This document shows positions 1 through 12,047 of a DNA stretch of 64,000 nt, piece by piece. Both the position numbers and the translations under genes were made by a program. The notes beneath the pieces are model-generated. The model was given only the letters and a program-made list of their open reading frames with translations, had not been told where the DNA came from and searched no databases. Source of the DNA: Druceiella hillmani (taxonomy: Eukaryota > Arthropoda > Insecta > Lepidoptera > Hepialidae); contig JAYKKI010000003.1 of assembly GCA_039881145.1 (NCBI GenBank), positions 4,917,001 to 4,981,000 on the forward strand. Direction: 5' to 3'. Within the stretch, counting starts at the first letter, position 1; every line of letters begins with the position of its first letter.

Positions 1-2360
1 GAATCTATAAAATGAATAAACGACCAGTCGTGTAATACGCGCGCAATTGTTTTCTGTTTCTGTCGTAGCTTGACTGATCTGATATATGAACTGAGGGACA
101 CGCAGGTACGGTAGATGGAGCGGAGCGCGAGTGAAGCACTACAAATAGAGACTTGTCAAAAGTTTAACAATGACCGAATGAATTAATGAAGGTATTGAAG
201 ACTTCAAATGGATTTTTCTTTAGAATGTCTGAAAACATTGGACATTTATGATCTCTACGCACTCACGGATAAAATCTCTTAAATTAATATATACTAATAA
301 AAGTGCAAAGAGGCACAAATTTATAATTTAATATTAGTTATAATAGTTCTATGAATCACAAATGTGTTTTCAACGAATTGCACCAAAAATGCGCGCGCAC
401 TATTTTAGCACCATTTTTTATTTCAATATGTTAACACCCTCTCCCTATATTAAAGTAATAAATTAAAAATATCTCTCCTATATTAAAAACAAATTGAAAA
501 AACTTATTTTATTATCTATTTCTGCGTACTGGTTGTGTGTTATAATAATTACTATATGACTGAAACGGCTAAAAGTAACCGACATTAAAATATTTTTTAT
601 GAACCATGTAAACGCAAAAGCTACACAATATTTGCCCGTAAAATGACGCTGCGTAATGATTAGAGGAAACTTAAAAGGTTTCAAGTCTTTATTTAAAAAT
701 TTGTATTAAAAACAGCGACATCTGGTCTAAATCATTTTAAGAATTATTGAAATAATTCACAAGAAAATTAAAAACTGTAAATCCTTTCGTCACTGGTTTC
801 CCTAATTTTGATCTGACACCTTAATTATGTGCGTATCGATGCTGATCAGTCACCAAAGTTAAGATTTTTTTCTAAACACTCCTAATCTGTTTTATAATAA
901 ACGTGTTCAAGTGAACGCGTTTAAGGGTTAACATTCCCATTATACCAACATGGGTTTAGAGAGCAGCCATACAGTAATATTTTTCTGTCATGAACATGAC
1001 TTTTATCTAACGGAAAAACTGTGTTTTCAATTCAGTACCGTTTCTTGATGAATGCCATTATTATTGGTTTCACAAGTAACTCCAAATTCGTTGGTCGTAC
1101 CATTTATAACAACTTGATGTGCCGACTTTCCACCTTCAAATTTTGTTGCGTACTTTTTGATTACATTTCTAATTATTGCTTTGTGTAATAGATGACCAAA
1201 TGTTAGTGATCTATTTATTACGAATATTCCACATATTTTAAGTACTTTATCTGCAGTTTTATAATTGTGACCATCAATCAACGTTCACGCATTTTAAACT
1301 TGCTCATGCTAATTTACGAGTAATGAATGCACGGAGTGAAAACGTGATCCAAATGAAATTATTCCGAATTCCCAAATTATGGCGCACTCAAATTCAATAA
1401 AACTTATTTAAATCGGTAAATTTTTTATGTGCATTCTAATAATTAAAATAACATTGCTTCTAAATATTAACAAAATATTGGAGACAATACGGGAGTTAGT
1501 TTGGATTCGAAATCGAAATTAAGTTACAAAATGTCATCCTGTTTTATGAAAAATTCTATAAACACAATGAATCAAATTTAATTATATTTTTTACATAAGA
1601 AAGAAATATTTCTTACATAATGATTACATATTATGTTTGTTTTATATATCGTTTTTTGTGTGTTTTTACTGAATTGAAAAATAATCATTTACTAATAGTC
1701 ATTTATTCCAATTAAAGGGATATAGCTATTTTGTAACCCACTGGAAACTTTTTAATAGGATAACTAATTAAACTTTATAATAATTTTTATGAAAAAGTTA
1801 GTTATTAGGCAAATGATAATTACTACTAAGCGATATTATCTATTTTATAAATTTTAAATAAATCAATTAAATCAGATGGCAATAACAAAAATAAACATTA
1901 CGACTGACTTAATAAAATCAAAAGTTATCATTAACATAGGTATACTTTCCCACTTAAATATAGATCGGTGAGTTTACACAGAATATAAAAGTTTTTTAAC
2001 TATTATCTTTGTGTCTGCTTTATGCCCGTTTCAAAGGTGTCTATTTTGTAATTTCAGAAACTGGTAAGCAACATGGTGCATGTTTGCTATGGAGCTCTAG
2101 CCATCGCTTCATTTGGTTCTTCACTACAACACTCATTCGAGTTAATGATTAATAAGATGGTGTAGTAAATTTACACTCACTAGACTCAAATGAAAAAGGC
2201 TCAAAAATTTAGAAAAAAAAACAAATAACTATTGATAATAAGAATTAATCGAAACTCACCGTATAAATAAAAATCAGCAAGAATTTAAACCGTCTTATAA
2301 ATAAACTAAACTTTACACAATTAAGACAGTTTATAAAAGAAGTACGAGCAAGATGACAAA
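1..2360. other. AT-rich stretch without recognisable genes
   Basis: Apart from the weak open frame listed separately, I see only short frames full of stops. There is no coding motif, RNA gene or clear repeat structure. A few CpG-bearing patches occur (around 30-130 and 2040-2110), but they carry no recognisable promoter elements. Confidence 0.5.
1027..1281 (-). CDS. unrecognised open frame, 84 codons, possibly spurious
   Basis: An uninterrupted minus-strand frame begins with a real ATG and has a less AT-biased composition than most frames here; for example, it contains the stretch KFEGGKSAHQVV. I recognise no family, membrane segment or signal peptide. Nothing nearby suggests a neighbouring exon. 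It could be a fragment of an old mobile element or a chance frame. Its length alone is not convincing in a window of this size, and no function is proposed. Confidence 0.15.
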   Translation of the reverse strand: MIDGHNYKTADKVLKICGIFVINRSLTFGHLLHKAIIRNVIKKYATKFEGGKSAHQVVINGTTNEFGVTCETNNNGIHQETVLN

Positions 2361-2367
2361 ATACCTA

Positions 2368-2440
2368 GCAGCACAACGGGTCTCTTAACAAGCGGGTGCA
2401 TAGGGCGCTGTACTAATGAGCCCGGGTTCTTAATTGTATT
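2368..2440 (+). repeat. tRNA-like remnant, possible SINE head
   Basis: A GC-richer island in AT-rich flanks reads like the anticodon-to-T-arm half of a tRNA: a CGCTGTACTAATGAGC segment is followed by CCCGGGTTCTTAATTG, which resembles a decayed B box (GGTTCGAATCC). The clover-leaf cannot be completed and the 5' half is poor, so it is not a functional tRNA gene. A decayed tRNA-derived SINE is the most likely reading. Chance resemblance remains possible because only about 70 bases match. Confidence 0.3.
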
Positions 2441-3180
2441 TTCGTATATATTATCACTTCATACATTATTTTCTCGTCGGTACGAATGAATGAGGTGCTT
2501 GCAGTCTTTGTAAGTGTTCCACTGTCAATTGCGTGCCAGAAATCGTTACGTATCAAGACTTTTTTAATATTGTGTGCGATATTTATGCACGGGGTATTAG
2601 AATAAAATTATCCCTGCAATATTATTTGGGATATAAACGTATAAACACAGTTCTTTAAGTTTCGTAGTAATCCTAGATTTATATATAATACCAATCAGTC
2701 TTTATCCATATAATACGTACTTACGCACTTAATATAATTGAATTTCAAATAATCTGCAATTATCGTACTGAAAAAAATTAGGTAATATTTCTCCAGCCTA
2801 GTACTTATTTAAATAAATGAATAAATGGAAAGCAATTTATATTCAAGTTTAGAAATTGAACCTACGAATATAACTATTAACGATGTCTCTTATAATTCTA
2901 CAGTTGATGAAAATTATTATTACCGTTAAAATTCAACGAAACCACTCCGAATACATATGTCGACGAAGAATATAAATTTCTACAATCGTAACAAGTACCA
3001 TACGTTTGTTAGCCGTATATGCGTATTTTATTAATAATATTTACTATAAATCCATCCCATACATAGGTAATATATCACTTAAACTAGGAAAACTCTTAAC
3101 TAATAATGAAAATATAAATAACATGTGCATATAGTACTCTAAATAACTTAGGTAAAACCCTTATTACTAATAAATGAAAA

Positions 3181-3480
3181 ATTGATAAACATAATAAGAG
3201 TGGTATCTATAAACTTAAATGCATATACATAGGTCAAACAGGAAGAGATTTTACTAACGGATACAAGAACAAATTTCCAGCTGGCAAAATAACAAACCAG
3301 ACATACCTCACTTTGCAAAACACCTCATTGAAAATAACCATGACCCTCATACCGACAATGCTTCCTATATAATACAAATAAATACAAAAGGCAATAAAGT
3401 TAATATCATAGAAACATTAGAAATAAAGAGACATAAAATAGATATTATCGTTAATATATTAAACGAACAACTAAATATAA
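3181..3480 (+). pseudogene. GIY-YIG endonuclease remnant of PLE copy 1
   Basis: The frame starting at 3,181 reads through SGIYKLK and YIGQTGRDFT, the two halves of the GIY-YIG catalytic motif of PLE endonucleases. Compared with the copy at 38.45 kb, five codons are missing between them (KLKC joins directly to IYIGQ), so the usual spacing of GIY and YIG and one conserved cysteine are lost. After about 40 residues the protein similarity breaks up through frameshifts. In an active PLE this domain nicks target DNA to prime reverse transcription; here it must be inactive. Confidence 0.75.
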
Positions 3481-3600
3481 TATCGTCACCCATACTTAAT
3501 ATCTTCTAGACATAATATTAGTCAGGCAACATTGATATTGATATAATATCGTCACCCATACTTAATATCTTCTAGATATAATATTAGTTAGACAATATTG
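3475..3600 (+). repeat. 66-bp tandem duplication inside PLE copy 1
   Basis: The segment ATATAATATCGTCACCCATA and its continuation occur twice, beginning at 3,475 and 3,541, with only a few differences. The unit covers the end of the PLE reading frame and the start of the 3' untranslated part. Copies 2 and 3 have this segment once, so the duplication arose in copy 1. Confidence 0.85.
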
Positions 3601-3779
3601 AGACTGCAATACATTTCAAATCGTTTTAACCCGGTTACACATCTAAATAAATATAAAAAAAAAATTAGAAATAAAAAAAAATAACAAGATATATAAATAA
3701 ATAAAATAAAAAATACATTTAATATATACAACAAAAATAATAAATAAATAAATATATATAAAAAAAATAAATAAATAAA

Positions 3780-4253
3780 ACGGGAGATATGTATAATTAG
3801 TGGTATAACATTGTTCTATCAGATACCCTTGCTATTGTATAAATATTTTACTGAAATAATATTCATTTAATGATATATACGCCGAAACATTTGCATTGTA
3901 TACGCTCACAGAATAACATAAATTTAATTTATTACCCTCAGTAATTTTTTTGTATATAATATAACTTCCTTAAGTATAATAAAAACTACATCGCTCCCCT
4001 ACAATAAACCCACTAATGTAAGTAAAACCCGCACAAACCCGGATTCCGCTGTTGTTTAGTGAAATATATAAATGCTGTTGTAAGTTCCTAAGAGTTAATC
4101 TTTGTTAATATCCCACCTGAAGATGTAATACAACGAAACTTAGGTCGTGGTAAAGAAATTAAAGAAAGTGGAAATAATACTACATCACGTAGTTTCATTT
4201 AATTGTGAACAATTAATTTATACTAAATTAACGCCAAATATATTCAATAATTG
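3780..4253 (+). repeat. PLE terminal repeat (pLTR), copy 1
   Basis: This is collinear with the right arm of PLE copy 2 (16,530-16,969) but more diverged. It contains the hammerhead-like core at 4,113-4,150 and the palindromic segment ACTACATCACGTAGT near the end. An antisense frame that is open in both arms of copy 2 is recognisable here but broken by stops. Confidence 0.75.
4113..4150 (+). ncRNA. hammerhead-ribozyme-like motif in PLE terminal repeat
   Basis: The order is CCAC, CTGAAGA, an 11-base spacer, GAAAC, GTC, GTGG. CCAC and GTGG can pair as a 4-bp helix I flanking the core, and CUGANGA, GAAA and GUC sit in hammerhead order. Helix III would be very short (about 3 bp with a tiny loop), as reported for PLE hammerheads, which are thought to work as dimers. 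Helix II is weak in this copy. Hammerhead motifs in PLE terminal repeats are established knowledge; activity of this sequence is inference. Confidence 0.35.
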
Positions 4254-4446
4254 TGTATTCCTCCATAAAAGATTTATCTACACAAAAATTTTTCCTCTCT
4301 TTTATTATTTAAAATTTTAATGGACGAAAGACGTATATAAAATATAAATATATAATTATATATACAATGGTTCCTTTATTTACCAATATAATGGAACAAA
4401 GAGTGATCCAATTATCGTGGGAAACGATATATTTCTAAAATCTCTT

Positions 4447-5110
4447 TTTTCTCACACGAAAAAAGTCTTTATTATATATATCATGTCTCGATTACTACAC
4501 GTACTTCACATCGCTGTTTTAGTGTCAAGACCTAATACACTTTTTATGGCCCACATTAACCCAATATATTAGAAACCTCTCACGTATCTAACAGCTTTAC
4601 AAAGCTGAAAGATATTGTTGCAGGTTTCTTGAATGACTTTTATCTAGGTAACGGTAAGAATATAAATTAAGTGTGTAAAAATTCCCCTTGGGGAAATTAG
4701 AAAATAGTGACTAAGTCTTAAAAGAAGATTTATTACTCATAGTTGAGTTCATTGAATTATCTAAGAAAATCTTTACTGTTTTTTTAAATTTAATTCTGAG
4801 ATTAAAGAACACATTCTATTAGAAATGTACTGACATGATGAGGAGGAAAAACAAATTTGTACTATGGTGGGTTTGGACGAGTCCGCTTTTAATTTATTTT
4901 GGGTTGTAGAAAGTTTGCTAAATATCAAATTAAATAGAAATTGATGATGTTTGTTTGACATCTCAACAATTTCAAATTTTATTTTTTTTAATTATGCTTA
5001 ATAAGCTGTAAGTTTTCAAAATATTGAATTAATTCTAAAAACGTTCAATCGCACAATTTTTAATGAGAATCTATCTCTTTTGGCACAAGGAAAACGCTTC
5101 GTTAAGAAAT
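4447..5110 (+). repeat. diverged block P, first copy
   Basis: By eye this is collinear with 20,070-20,670 in the same orientation. Shared landmarks include TTCTCACACGAAAA/TTCTTACACGAAAA, TTGCAGGTTTCTTGAATGAC/TTGCAGGCTTCTTAAACGAC and GGGAAATTAGAAAATAGTGA/GGGAAATTAGAAAATAACGA. No open frame follows the conservation. It starts about 200 bases beyond the end of PLE copy 1. Confidence 0.6.
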
Positions 5111-7720
5111 TTAAATTATCAATTAATAACGATAATTATTTTAAAAATATTTATTAAAATTCTATACTTGTAGAGTAATTATTGAACGTCAATATTTTGT
5201 TTTGGCTTACAAAAATACTGCAATTACTTCGGAGCTTGATGAATTATATTATTTATAGAAAAATCTCTGTGTTTCAAAAGATACGTACTATCTTCCTAAA
5301 AAATTAGTGGTGTATTCTATTGCAAAAATTTTACTTTTCTCAAAAACTTATATTTTCAGAAAATAAATGTATTTAATTTAATCAATATCAAACTAAGAAT
5401 AAAGGTAAGCATAACAAAACAATACAGCAAAATTGGGTGAAAGTTGGATAATTAAGATCCGAGCTATATTAAAATCCGGAATGTATTTCATATATAAACA
5501 TTTATGTCTGACCGGACATGAAAAAATCCGCATTCACTTTGTTTTTGGTTGACTTCCCCAATAAAAAGAGGCGAGTATATAAAAAAAAATGTTTCCTTAA
5601 TCTCACCTACCATATACGAGTAATTCACTTTTTATGCAATATCTGTGTTTTTCATTTAACGCTCTGAATTAGCTCTCTTCTGTCAAGAGGGAATTTTCAC
5701 CTATTTGTTTTTTATTGAAAATAATACATATTCTTTTTTAGACTTTTCTGCTATACAAGCAGTATATATTATTGTCAATAAGGAAAAAATAACTGATAGG
5801 CGTACATTATACTAACTTTATTTCAAGTGCCGTATGTAAAAAATTCACTTAAATTATTTGCTCTACTTATTAACACATGTTTGTTTTCTTTAAATTTCAA
5901 ATTATAATACCAAGTTGAAATTTAAAAACAAAAGCAAGTAATGAATAATGATGAGACATAAATTCATTAACTTTTTCAACAATTCAGGAATAATGTAATA
6001 CTGATTTACGTTCATAAGTATTTTAAATTAATCATTTTAAAAATGATGCTGAGAATCGTTTAAAAGTTACATTTTCTTTTTCATTTGAATTACATGATTT
6101 TGTTATTAAATAAAAATGGAAAATTCGAAACAGAAATATGAAACGAAAAAATAACATTTTATTAAGATTTCATTGAATGATTAATAATAAATTAAAGCGA
6201 TTCACCATTTCTTAAATTATTGATGATTTTAAAGGAAAAATTTTCGATTAAGAATCATATTTCAGGAACATACAAAACGATGCATTCATATGTGCGATGC
6301 ATTCATATTTCCGCATGTCATAGATATTTTTGGCAGAAAACCTTTAAAAGTTATAATATTTTCGTACGTATAATATTACCGTACGCCTAAGATTTACGAA
6401 CGTGTAATGATTAAGTATATTCAAAGATTTGACCTGTGAGCTATATTGGCGTGCATTTTTTAAGGAAAGAGGCTAAAAAGTTTAAGTAATAACGTTTTTT
6501 AAATCGGATTAAAAATTGTAAAATAATTCATTCTTTCCCCACAAAGCCTTTTATACAATTCCACAATTCTTCGTATTCGAAATAGGATCTCCGGGCGAAT
6601 CTCCACGTAGACAATTTTTTTGTGGCGTTAATATTTCAGGTCATCTTTGCGTTTGATATATACGAACAGGACCAGGATGCGTTGATGTAGTTATGTTTTT
6701 TTCCGGTTTTCAAGTTCTGTTGCCATTTTCAGAGCTTTTGGACTAATAACCTTATGGATTTAAAGTAAAAATCGTGCACTTCAGTGAATTAACACGAAGA
6801 TATTTAATTTACATGAAACTACATACAGTACAATAAATGTTACCGAGCAGAGCTAGTGAGAGCCATAGACAATGTATTTATCTTAGTTCGTTGTTTTAGC
6901 ACAAAATAAAGATGACGCTATTGTGCAGTAACAAAAGTTCGTAATTTAAATTATTTAAATAAAAACAGTTTGTAAAATAATTTTTAATAAAAACAGTTTG
7001 TAAAATTGCATAAGAAAGCAAGCTATTAAAACGTAGTAAAATAGACCTTGGAAGAACCTTAAAAATTTACGTTTATAAAATTACGTTCAGTCGTGTGGGG
7101 TATTCAGATGATTTTATAATATAGTTTAAATTATAATGTTAAAAATTTATATAAAAATATTTAAACATTGTTCTCTCTCTCTCTCTCAATTCAGGTTTTT
7201 TGCCGTTCAAAAATGTACTAGGCAATAAAATATGATGAAAAATAATATTAACGTTTTAAAATATTTAGATAGAAATTTATTTACCCTTCAGAGATAATTT
7301 TTTTTATTAATCTAAGTATGTCGGAAAATCTATCAGTGCGAATTTCACTTCTGTTACGCTACTGATTAAAAATTAATTTCATAAGCGTCCAAGTACTAAC
7401 AAAATGAACTACATTCAGTAAACGTTGCAAATAAAAGTATATTTCTAAAAATTAACATTAGTAGCAATTAGGAAATAAAACTTTTATTCCTTTCCTTTCT
7501 TTTTCCTCGACAATTTCAAAATTAATAATATTATTTTTCCCTAATATTGTTTTTACTAATAATATAAAACAAAGTTATATTACAAAAATTTATGATTTAA
7601 GTATATTTTCTAATACAATCATCGTTATAGTACAAAGAAATGCTATAAAACTCTATTTCAGCTAAGAAATTGATGAATTTTTAACAAATTTCCTTTCATG
7701 GAAATGATGCTACTGACGCC
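5110..7720. other. AT-rich stretch without recognisable genes
   Basis: I see no coding motif. The stretch holds a bulged hairpin at 5,881-5,932, a near-duplicate of CGATGCATTCATAT around 6,278-6,310, a direct repeat of TAAAAACAGTTTGTAAAAT near 6,960-7,004 and a short (CT)n tract at 7,172-7,187. Confidence 0.5.
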
Positions 7721-7723
7721 ACG

Positions 7724-7726
<3 letters not shown>

Positions 7727-7771
<45 letters not shown>

Positions 7772-7824
7772 ATATATATACGTATATATGTTAGTATATG
7801 TGTATGTGCGCGAGTGCGTGCGTG
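7727..7824. repeat. (TA)n microsatellite with TG/CG-rich tail
   Basis: A pure TA run from 7,727 to about 7,764 continues into TGTG, TATA and a GTGCGCGAGTGCGTGCGTG tail. Alternating purine-pyrimidine structure is kept almost throughout. Confidence 0.97.
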
Positions 7825-8256
7825 AAAGTTAAGTTCATATTTTGAGAAATTGGAAATTTCTTCTGTTGTGTCACAAATATAAAAATATTTATTAGCTTTG
7901 CACTTACCGTAAAATGATAAAAGTGGAAGACGTCTATGTTATTTCTGTGAGACTACAGTAACTGTTGTATTTTAAAACAACAAGCAAATCTGCTCAGTCA
8001 TTAAATTTAGAACTTTCCTTTTATATACCTCCAAAATGCATTTATATTTTCTCAGTCACTTTTATCATAATGTAAAGAAAATAGGAACAATCGTGCTATT
8101 TCTAAATGTTTCAGCTCAGACATTTTGTCACAAGTTTTAATTTCATTTATTTATTTTTAATTGACGTGACAGACGTTTCCACTAATGGTCATATTTTAAA
8201 GACCTTTTAAATTTTCTTCTTTTAGCTATTTGACTTTGAAAATTGGTACGTTCGTA

Positions 8257-8675
8257 GTTAGTACGAATCTAGCCGATATCAGAACATCACGATAAGAGGC
8301 TTATTTACGAGATTATTTAATAAAGGAATTATGTTTCGACATCTTTGGCACTTCATATTTTCAGGTCAGATTTCCATATGTACTTTGTAATTGTTATGCT
8401 GTGGGATAACCTATTTTCTGAATCAAGTGTATGTAGAAAAAGTGAAATATTTCAATTTTAAAATATTTATTTATTTCCAGTATACTTATGGCTTCACTAT
8501 TCATACACCAGACTATATTTAATTAACAATATTAAATCGCTAGGACTATTTCATATCGTGTTTCTAATAATGTCAGGCTGAGACATATTTAATTATTGGA
8601 CATATCGCACACGCGATAAAGGCGAGATGCGATTTAGTCACCCAGCCAAAGTCCAATATAATAAATGTTTTACTT
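8257..8675 (+). repeat. diverged block A, first copy
   Basis: This block matches 17,998-18,432 in the same orientation and order. ATCACGATAAG begins both. TTTAATAAAGGAATTATGTT matches CCTAATAAAGGGATTATGTC. Near the end, GCACACGCGAT and GTCACCCAGCC match GCACATGCGAT and GTCACCCGACA. No reading frame is maintained, so it behaves like a non-coding repeat. Confidence 0.65.
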
Positions 8676-11576
8676 AAACTAGATATTAGTATATATCATA
8701 ATTTTTCGATATATAAAGTAATAATTACAAAATACAAAGTAAATTTATAATAAATTTGAAAACGAAGCTTGGATTTAGCCGTCTGTTTGTTGTCCGTTAT
8801 TATGAGCGATATAAATCGATACAGGTGACAAGTTTACTTCCTTTTTCTTTATTGCATTTTTATAAAAAAATATCATTAATGGAGTTTATATTCAGTTTTG
8901 TAGTTTAATTATCCTAAAAAACAACAGGATATGACTTGGAATGAGTTTATTCCGAAGATTTCAATCTATCTCAAATATATTGATATAATATTACAATTAA
9001 TTTAAAGTTACCATGAAACGCCATATATGATTTTCCAATATACATTTTAAATCTAACAAATTAAATTATTTACATTAATATATCTTACATTAGTAACAAT
9101 ATTAATATCGTTTTATTTATTTGATTTCCCCCCTATTGATAACATTTAATCATTTACTTTGTTTAATATATTTCTTAATATATGTCTGCATTTACACGAA
9201 GCGTTATTTTTTGGAAATCAAAGCATTGTACTCATGCCGTATGCGCATTGATTTTATCAACAATTAAACTACGTTTAAAATTGAAAAAAAATAATTTTGT
9301 ATAGTTCTTTACGAAAATGAATCTACTAAACTTGTCAAAGTCCATCTTTGGACTTACTCTCAGGCTTGTTAAATTAAAGAAAACGTTATCAGTAAATTAG
9401 TAGTGGAAGAGATAGGACAACTACAATACTTAAGTTCTCGCTACAATAGTTAAATTAATGGATGGACAGTTTCTGTGTGTGAGAACTTTTGAAGATACAT
9501 TGAAAACCTATGGAAAGGATAGGCAGTATAAATAAAGATTGACTATTTTGACGTTAAATTAAAATTTTAATTACTTATCAGCAATATATCTGACAGCCTA
9601 TTTAATACCGTTTCTTTGCTCGTTATTGACATTTAATGAAACATCATAATTTAATTAAAATATAGAGATACAAATTTAAGAAAATAAGTATTTAAAAAAA
9701 TATATAGGGTTAATAGGATATTTGAAATGAAAAATTGTAAATAGGTCGCAGGAAAATTTTTCGCCGCTTTTCTCAAGGTTGAAAAGGTATTTCGAAAAAA
9801 AATTATGATTAATATTTACTTCAGATTTATATTTGATTACATATATTGTTCAAATTATTAGAAAAAGAGTTATAAGAAAAAATTATGAGTAATAAACATT
9901 GCGCATTAGTTAAGATTGTAATTTTTCTAGAGATGGGGCAAATCTAGATCTACTGGTAATAAAATTAGATTTGAAAACTAAATTCTGTTTTATTATTTAG
10001 ACAAGCGCAGCATTATCTTTTAATAGAAACTTAACTGGCGCTTAATTTTGTTTCACCACTACGTTTCTAAATTAAATAGCGTACCTGTCAACACCACACG
10101 AGAAACACAAATATGTATTATAATGAAATAAATGCGACGTCTATTTACAGTTGGATTTACATACTTTGAGAAAAGGCTAACACATACACATATACTTACA
10201 AAGGTGTGCATGCATGCTAACAAAACATAGTGAGAAAATAAATATAATGGACAGAAATAGGAACAAATAAAACAATTACGATTACGCGCGATGATAACGA
10301 CGATTTAGTGCCAATTTTTATTGTATGCATAGAATGTGAAATAGCGAGTTTGAAAAACGTTTGCACATCCGGAAGATATGAAAGAAAAATTCTATCCGAA
10401 TGCGAAAAGAAATTCGGAACAACTTAATTTGTGATGCGATATGAATGAATGAAGGTGTGTAACTAATGAACATAAACGTTAAACAAATGTTTCAATAACG
10501 TTTAATAATATTATCTGTCCAGTTTTCTAGACACTAATTTTAATATCTGAGCAAGTGAAATATTGTTTCCTTTTTAAATTTCATTCACTTTTAGCCACTT
10601 TCTTAATACAATTTAGGTTGGATGTGGATTTTTCTAGACTCTTGTCTGTTACAAAAATACGAACCTTCTCAAAATGTAAACCCTTTATATAAATGCGGGA
10701 GCAATATTTCATTTCAAGGTAAGTTTATATTTTATTTATTTTCATTAATATTTTCTGGTCATTGTTTTTCGCAGTAAATGAAATTAAATTGTTAATCAAT
10801 GACTAATAATGAAAAATAACAGTACTGCCTTTATATTACTAATAACTACAATTTATTAATTAAGTAAACCAGAATATGTAATTTCCTGAAATTTGTGATA
10901 ATCCTTGATTCTGGAAAATTGGCTTTGCTAAATGATGCATTTCAGTATTGAAACATTACCTATTATTTAATGATTTCAAGCGTATTAATAAGAATGCATG
11001 CTGTAGTAGTGATGTATTTCTTTCAAAGTACTGGAAATGTGCACGTCTTCCAGGCATTTTTAGTTCCATTGGAATAAATTTTAGTTTTAATATGCCAACA
11101 AATAAAAAAAATTATGCTTTAGAATAGGACTCGAATATTAACTGTAATACTTATTATCGATAGAAACCGGTATGGTAATCAATAAGATTTGTAAAAATAT
11201 AAATTTGGGTGTTTAAATGAATTTGTATTGGTAGGGTGTGGGATTTAAAAATTCTAAGTAGAAGTGAGGACACGTGGAATAAATATTCAAATCGTGAACT
11301 CACGGTCATAGGTTAGAAAACAAAATGAGAAAAAAATCTGCTCAGTGCTAGTAAATAATATAATTTATATCATCATTTAGATTTTGCCTAAAACTTATTG
11401 TACTTCAAATTAGAATTCTAGATAAGAATAAATAAGAAAAATTTAAAAAGAAAACTGAACTCTAATTTCAATTCAATTATCAATAAACTACGAAATTTAT
11501 ATTAACTTACCTTTTCTAAAATAGTAAAATATTATATAAATAATTTTACCACAATATGGTATAAGGCTAGGCCCTG
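8676..11576. other. AT-rich stretch without recognisable genes
   Basis: Only short, stop-rich frames occur. I find no microsatellite, inverted repeat or mobile-element landmark that stands out. Confidence 0.5.
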
Positions 11577-12047
11577 TCATATAGTCAAAAAATAAATTGG
11601 GAAGTGAAATGCAGCACCTGAAGTATAGAATTTGATAATTAAAGTCACTAATGTAAGACACCGTAAAAATGAAAACGCGCAAATCTGTTTGTACAAATTA
11701 TCATAAAGAGTTGATTTACTTAAGTTATATACTTGTAAAAATATTTTTATATACGCTGTGTCCAAACTGTTCACGCCACATACAAGTAAAGATCCGAATA
11801 TTCTGAGCTTTGAATTACTCAGGTTATACTTAGGCCATTTCTTCAATACGGTAACCGTAAAGACTCGTGATGAAATAGAAAAACTTGGCCCACTTTTGAA
11901 CCCAGGAAGGAAACGCAGGCTATAAATATGTCCAACATCACCGGCCGTATCGTAAAACAAATCGTCAATGCTTTCATTTATATTGGCGGAGGTAAATTTG
12001 GCACCAAAAAAGGAAATAACATAAATTGTCTTGTTTAATATCGGGCT
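11577..12047 (-). CDS. long open frame without ATG, possible exon or fossil
   Basis: The minus-strand frame is open for about 156 codons, from 12,047 down to a stop at 11,577. That is the longest such frame in the window and unusual for sequence this AT-rich. It contains no methionine, so it would have to be an internal exon or a decayed coding segment. The N-terminal third has ordinary protein-like composition (for example DTAGDVGHIYSLRF, then a PGFKSGPSF segment); the C-terminal half is hydrophobic and may hold one or two membrane-like stretches. I recognise no domain, and no convincing splice acceptor lies upstream. Chance is a real alternative. Confidence 0.25.
   Translation of the reverse strand, partial: SPILNKTIYVISFFGAKFTSANINESIDDLFYDTAGDVGHIYSLRFLPGFKSGPSFSISSRVFTVTVLKKWPKYNLSNSKLRIFGSLLVCGVNSLDTAYIKIFLQVYNLSKSTLYDNLYKQICAFSFLRCLTLVTLIIKFYTSGAAFHFPIYFLTI

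Larger units (their letters stand above)
3025..4253 (+). mobile_element. Penelope-like element copy 1, 3' fragment
   Basis: This is a 5'-truncated copy of the PLE family also found at 14.7-17.0, 33.8-34.1 and 37.6-39.2 kb. It starts inside the linker between reverse transcriptase and GIY-YIG endonuclease and runs through the endonuclease and an A-rich region. It ends in the terminal repeat at about 3,780-4,253. Its far end (motif TTAACGCCAAATATATTCAA) matches the ends at 34,071 and, inverted, 14,732. This copy is the most diverged of those with coding remnants. PLEs are retroelements that move by target-primed reverse transcription. This one cannot code for that machinery. Confidence 0.8.
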
